In this document: positions 60,611-64,000 of the stretch, piece after piece
Position numbering within the stretch: position 1 is the stretch's first letter
Layout: the number at the start of each line of letters is the position of its first letter
Source: JAKAGZ01 sp963748105
Lineage (GTDB): Bacteria; Bacteroidota; Ignavibacteria; Ignavibacteriales; Ignavibacteriaceae
Direction of reading: 5' to 3'
Length of the DNA: 64,000 nt
Assembly: GCA_963748105.1 (NCBI GenBank)
Contig: CAVVHP010000016.1
Span: 62,001 to 126,000, forward strand
Notes under the pieces: generated by a model
What the model saw: the letters and a program-made list of their open reading frames with translations, nothing else
The model's database searches: none
Told to the model about the DNA's origin: nothing
Position numbers and translations under genes: made by a program

Positions 60611-62098
60611 CTACTTCTCTTTTTCAAGTTGTTTAATCAGTACGTGCATATCACTTAAATTTTTTGTGAGATACCACCATCCATTTTTGAACGCAGCATA
60701 ATCAGGACCAGACATAGCCGAAGCATATCTGACAGAGTTTGCGTAAAATAACCATTGTTGTACCCACATTTGTTCGAGTGACTCATCAAATGGATTAGTT
60801 TTATCAACTAATTTTTTATCCCAGGCATATGAAATTAAATTTGTGGCAGTTTCAACCATCTTATCCGCTTCCATTAAGGTGTTATCCATTTTTTCAAAAT
60901 ATGAAGTGACCCAATTATTTCCGTGACAGGACGAACATAACTTCATCATATTTGCTTTTCTTAAATTTTGCTCATCTTTATCGATTAAATATTTATCAGC
61001 CTTAATATTATTGAACGTAGTAGGGAGTGGTAGTCCATCCTGGTTTTTGATCTGGTATGTTTTACCATCTTTAGGTTGCGGATGTGAATAAATTAGTCCG
61101 AATACTCTTACCCATAATCGGCTGCCAAAGTCATGTGAACGTTTTGATATTATTTCTCCTTGTCCATCTACTAACAGGCTGTTATGGCAGGCAGCACAGG
61201 TCGGTGTTTTAAAATCGATTCCCAATTTCCACGGAACTTCTTCCCAGTTCCATTTCTCTTTCATTGTCTCAAAAATATTCCCGTGTTTGCTTTCTTCGTA
61301 AATATTGTATGCAGGTACATCCGGTTCAAGGTGGCATTGTTCGCAGGTTTGGGGTTGTCTGGCAATTTCTATCGAAAAACTATGTCTTGGATGACAGGCA
61401 GTACAGGAACCATAACTTCCGTCCGGATTAATTCTTCCAACACCCTGGTTGGGCCAGTCACTTAGCTTTGGAACTTCAATTTCTCCCAGATCAGTTGAAA
61501 CCTTTATTGTTCCTGTAACTTTTATTTCTGTACCGTGGCAGCCGTAGCAAGTTTCATTTTGCGTAAAATGAGAAGCATCCTTTGGGATTATTTTATTATC
61601 AGCAAATTCTTTTACTCCTAATGTTGTATTTACCAGGGCACTATACACGGGATTTTTTCTTAGAATATCCAGTGCATGAGCTTTTTTACTTTTTTGATAC
61701 TCTGTAACTTCTGTTTTATGACAGGTGCTGCAGTCACTGGGAGAAACTACAATATTAATTTTATATCCAAAATGTTCAAAGTTATCTTTATGTTTATCAG
61801 CATTAAGGCTATGACATTCATAACATCCGACAACAACATCTTGCAGGTTTTTAGGCACATCTGTACTGGAGACTCTTTTTTCGAGATCAGGCTTTAATGT
61901 TGCCATTGCAAAACTGTTTCTTGAATGAATACTAGTTCTCCAGTCGGAGACTATTCCTGGTGTTACGGATTCATGACAGCTGATACAGTCATCAGTTTGA
62001 GAGCTAGTTTTAGGATTATTGTTGTTATCAGTAGTAAGAGTTGTAGAATTAACGAATAAAAAAGAAATAGCTATAATAATGAAATGCTTAATATCCAT
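60611..62098 (-). CDS. Octahaem cytochrome c of the hydroxylamine oxidoreductase-like family
   Basis: From the preferred start (MDIKHFII), 495 residues with a signal peptide and eight haem motifs in order: CISCH, CYECH, CSTCH, CYGCH, CTACH, CEQCH, CAACH, CSSCH. GGGGGG 6 bases before the ATG at 62098 makes it more likely than the upstream in-frame ATG at 62128. Haem count, spacing and the C-terminal helical part (QQWLFYANSVRYASAMSGPDYAAF, NGWWYL) fit the octahaem HAO/OCC superfamily. In anaerobes these often reduce nitrite or related compounds; the substrate is inference. Confidence 0.85.
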   Translation of the reverse strand: MDIKHFIIIAISFLFVNSTTLTTDNNNNPKTSSQTDDCISCHESVTPGIVSDWRTSIHSRNSFAMATLKPDLEKRVSSTDVPKNLQDVVVGCYECHSLNADKHKDNFEHFGYKINIVVSPSDCSTCHKTEVTEYQKSKKAHALDILRKNPVYSALVNTTLGVKEFADNKIIPKDASHFTQNETCYGCHGTEIKVTGTIKVSTDLGEIEVPKLSDWPNQGVGRINPDGSYGSCTACHPRHSFSIEIARQPQTCEQCHLEPDVPAYNIYEESKHGNIFETMKEKWNWEEVPWKLGIDFKTPTCAACHNSLLVDGQGEIISKRSHDFGSRLWVRVFGLIYSHPQPKDGKTYQIKNQDGLPLPTTFNNIKADKYLIDKDEQNLRKANMMKLCSSCHGNNWVTSYFEKMDNTLMEADKMVETATNLISYAWDKKLVDKTNPFDESLEQMWVQQWLFYANSVRYASAMSGPDYAAFKNGWWYLTKNLSDMHVLIKQLEKEK

Positions 62099-62131
62099 TT
62101 TTCCCCCCTGTATTTCGAACGCAGTCAATAA

Positions 62132-62170
62132 TTACATAAATGTAATATTGAACTAGATGAATAATTCATC
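62132..62170. promoter_or_regulatory. Palindromes upstream of the octahaem cytochrome gene
   Basis: TTACAT-AA-ATGTAA (62132-62145) and GATGAAT-A-ATTCATC (62156-62170) are perfect inverted repeats, 33-73 bases before the cytochrome start, where a promoter and operator are expected. A third shorter one, ATTGT-N5-ACAAT, follows at 62172-62186. Regulator binding is inference; AT-rich DNA gives chance palindromes. Confidence 0.35.
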
Positions 62171-62347
62171 AATTGTAAATAACAATATTTCATTCATTAA
62201 AGCAAATATCTAAAGATGACATTTTAATTTAAGCATTTTGATATTTTTCTTAGTAATCATGCTCAACCTATAAAGCCCACTTGACTTATTCCAATTCTTT
62301 TATTTAGTTAATAGTGAATATTTGTTCACTTAACATAGACTTTAAAA

Positions 62348-62758
62348 ATGCCATTAAAGAGCTTATTCCTTGATTTTAACTCCTATTTCGCTTCAGTTGA
62401 GCAGCAAATTAATCCCGAATTACGCAATAATCCGGTAGGGGTTTTACCCGTAATTGCCGATACCACATGCTGCATTGCTGCCAGCTATGACGCAAAAGCT
62501 TACGGAGTAAAAACCGAAACTATGGTATTGGAAGCAAAAAGATTGTGTCCTGGTATGTTGTTCGTTGAGGCTAACCACAAAACCTATATACAATATCACC
62601 AGAGACTCGTAGATAAAGTGAATGAATGCCTTCCCGTAAATAAGGTTCATTCGATTGATGAAATGGTCTGCAACCTGATAGGAAATGAAAGTAAGCGGGA
62701 AAATGCAATTAGCATAGCACTGCTTATAAAGAAAAAAATCAGGGAGGAAGTCGGTTAA
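62348..62758 (+). pseudogene. Y-family DNA polymerase fragment (N-terminal palm/fingers)
   Basis: 136 residues matching only the first third of DinB/UmuC-type polymerases: SLFLDFNSYFASVEQQ with catalytic Asp, AASYDAKAYGVKTETMV and HSIDEMVCNL with the Asp-Glu pair. A full enzyme has about 350-420 residues, including thumb and little-finger domains. The 200 bases after the stop show no continuation in any frame, so it is a truncated remnant unlike the one-base breaks elsewhere. The truncation could also be a tiny stand-alone product, but it would lack DNA-binding parts. Confidence 0.75.
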
Positions 62759-62967
62759 TATTCAATTTCTGCCGGCAAAAGCAGTGTAAAAAACATAACG
62801 AGAGGAAGGTGAGAATAATCATATCACTATTGAACACTTTAGCACTTTCCGTATTTTTTGATTTAGTTATTACAAAAACTTAAATTAAGAGGGTTAAAAA
62901 TATAATTATTTATAACCCACCGAAATTTCCAGGTTGTTAGAAATTTTATTTTAATTTAGGATTACGA

Positions 62968-63729
62968 TTGTTTATAGCTAAAGCCCCTGTAGAAAAATCA
63001 ATAGAACTCGATCACGATATTTACCTGCTTAAGATATTCTGTCCTGAAATTTCACACATAGTAAAACCGGGACAATTCCTGAATATTCGGGTATCTGAAT
63101 CAATGTATCCCTTACTGCGCCGGCCATTCAGCGTTTGCGATGTTGAAGGAGAGTTTATATACTTAATGTTTAATATCTATGGTGAGGGAACAAAAATATT
63201 ATCAAGGAAGCATAAAGGAGATATGATTGACATTCTGGGTCCACTTGGCAATGGATTTAATCTTGAGGATGATTATGAAACTGCAGTAATTGTTGCCGGG
63301 GGATTGGGAGCAGCTCCCTTTGCTTTTTTGACCAGGGCTATTAGTGAGAATAAAAATATTCATTCCTTTATTGGTGGTAGGACATACCAGGAAGTGATCA
63401 CTTATGGCATGAAAAATTTTTCCGCCGCTACAGATGATGGGTCAAAAGGTTTTAAAGGAACTGTGGTCGATTTATTGAAGAAAGAATTTGATCAGATTAA
63501 AGGAAACAGGATAAAAATATTCGGCTGTGGCCCTAACGCAATGTTAAGAGCTCTGAAGGATTTCACTGTAAACAAAAATATTAATTGTGAAGTTTCAACT
63601 GAATGTGCTATGGCATGCGGATTTGGTATATGTCAGGGATGCCCTATTGAATCGACAGAACATCCGGAAAAATATCACTTGGTTTGTAAGGATGGACCGG
63701 TATTTAATGTAAAAGATGTTATTATATGA
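62968..63729 (+). CDS. pyrK: Dihydroorotate dehydrogenase electron-transfer subunit PyrK
   Basis: FAD and [2Fe-2S] subunit of class 1B dihydroorotate dehydrogenase, linking PyrD to NAD. Motifs are RRPFSV (FAD), GGLGAAPF (NAD) and the cysteine set CAMACGFGICQGC with a later Cys in VCKDGP. Starts at TTG. 253 residues. The stop overlaps the pyrD ATG by 4 bases. Confidence 0.93.
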   Translation: MFIAKAPVEKSIELDHDIYLLKIFCPEISHIVKPGQFLNIRVSESMYPLLRRPFSVCDVEGEFIYLMFNIYGEGTKILSRKHKGDMIDILGPLGNGFNLEDDYETAVIVAGGLGAAPFAFLTRAISENKNIHSFIGGRTYQEVITYGMKNFSAATDDGSKGFKGTVVDLLKKEFDQIKGNRIKIFGCGPNAMLRALKDFTVNKNINCEVSTECAMACGFGICQGCPIESTEHPEKYHLVCKDGPVFNVKDVII

Positions 63730-64000
63730 GTAAAATTGATTTATGTGTAAATATTGGGAAATTAAAACTCAGAAATCCAATAATGCTTGCTTCCGGGACA
63801 GTGGGCTATGGCAATGAAATTTCAGAGTTTACAGATCTAAATAAGATTGGTGGAATTGTAACTAAATCTCTAAGTCTTAAACCAAGAAAAGGAAATCCTC
63901 CACAGAGAATAGTTGAAACTCCAGCCGGAATGTTAAATGCGATAGGCCTCGCAAACGTTGGTGTAGAAGAATTCTTAAAAGAGAAAATTCCTTTCCTGAA
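63726..64000 (+). CDS. pyrD: Dihydroorotate dehydrogenase PyrD (class 1B), N-terminal part
   Basis: Starts at ATG 63726 in a 4-base overlap with pyrK and runs off the window. The visible 91 residues show NPIMLASGTVGYG, GGIVTKSLSLKPRKGNPPQR and ETPAGMLNAIGLAN, which carry FMN and substrate contacts of class 1 enzymes. Pairing with PyrK defines class 1B, the NAD-linked form. Confidence 0.93.
   Translation, partial: MSKIDLCVNIGKLKLRNPIMLASGTVGYGNEISEFTDLNKIGGIVTKSLSLKPRKGNPPQRIVETPAGMLNAIGLANVGVEEFLKEKIPFL

Noticed and set aside
1..64000. tRNA, rRNA or CRISPR arrays
   Set aside because: No cloverleaf-like segments with conserved tRNA motifs, no rRNA stretches and no regularly spaced direct repeats were seen; the only repeats are the dispersed palindromic elements.

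Overview
The window is an AT-rich bacterial chromosome segment. It carries several traits typical of the Bacteroidota/Chlorobiota/Ignavibacteriota lineage: an 11-gene nuo operon without nuoEFG, atpD-atpC separated from the rest of the ATP synthase genes, a fused alpha-beta E1 2-oxoacid dehydrogenase, LytS/LytTR pairs, two-component-type propeller proteins and many multihaem cytochromes. My best guess is an anaerobic or facultative member of the Ignavibacteria. This rests on gene content only; there is no rRNA in the window.

Layout. 1-2.4 kb (+): end of an acetoacetyl-CoA synthetase gene, a STAS protein and an exported carboxypeptidase-regulatory-domain protein. 2.7-9.8 kb (-): a FadL-type porin, then a respiratory molybdoenzyme operon (Tat-exported catalytic subunit, four-cluster ferredoxin subunit, membrane cytochrome b) continuing into two YeeE/YedE sulfur transporters and a membrane-anchored rhodanese-fold protein. 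10.3-14.2 kb (-): molybdenum cofactor genes mobA, moeA, MOSC, moaC, moaA, which presumably supply that enzyme. 14.2-18.3 kb (-): a CMD-family protein, a cytochrome b fused to a multihaem cytochrome c, a Rieske protein and a Cys-rich MerR regulator. 18.5-25.6 kb (+): a self-contained lipoate-dependent 2-oxoacid dehydrogenase locus (lpd, lipB, E1, E2, lipA). 26-27.8 kb (+): atpDC. 27.9-32.4 kb (-): SGNH hydrolase, small MotA/ExbB-like protein, LytTR regulator, LytS-like kinase, rsgA.

32.7-44.4 kb is mainly a signalling region: an RsbW-like kinase, a STAS antagonist and three SpoIIE/RsbU-type phosphatases with different sensory fronts (GAF, beta-propeller plus Y_Y_Y, and jelly-roll plus 7TM). 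Inserted in it is a minus-strand block (Lon-N protein, superoxide dismutase, IscA/ErpA-like protein, an unknown protein, Rrf2 regulator). 44.4-56.4 kb (-): a sodium:solute symporter and nuoN-to-nuoA. 56.8-60.5 kb (+): alr, an unknown helical protein, a mannose-1-phosphate guanylyltransferase and an RpiB-like protein without the usual catalytic Cys. 60.6-64 kb: an octahaem HAO-like cytochrome (-), a Y-family polymerase fragment, pyrK and the start of pyrD (+).

About thirteen reading-frame breaks interrupt otherwise well-conserved genes. Most are repaired by removing one base from a short A or T run, so a good part are probably sequence or assembly errors; split genes are listed piece by piece with the join explained. 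The most interesting biology I see is (1) an identical AIREGC C-terminal tail on the molybdoenzyme and on the rhodanese-fold protein of the same operon, the latter lacking its loop cysteine, (2) a roughly 910-residue cytochrome b/dodecahaem cytochrome c fusion beside a Rieske protein, and (3) a dense partner-switching cluster. Dispersed palindromic elements starting TGTCATTTCGA or TGTCATYCTGAA occupy intergenic gaps.
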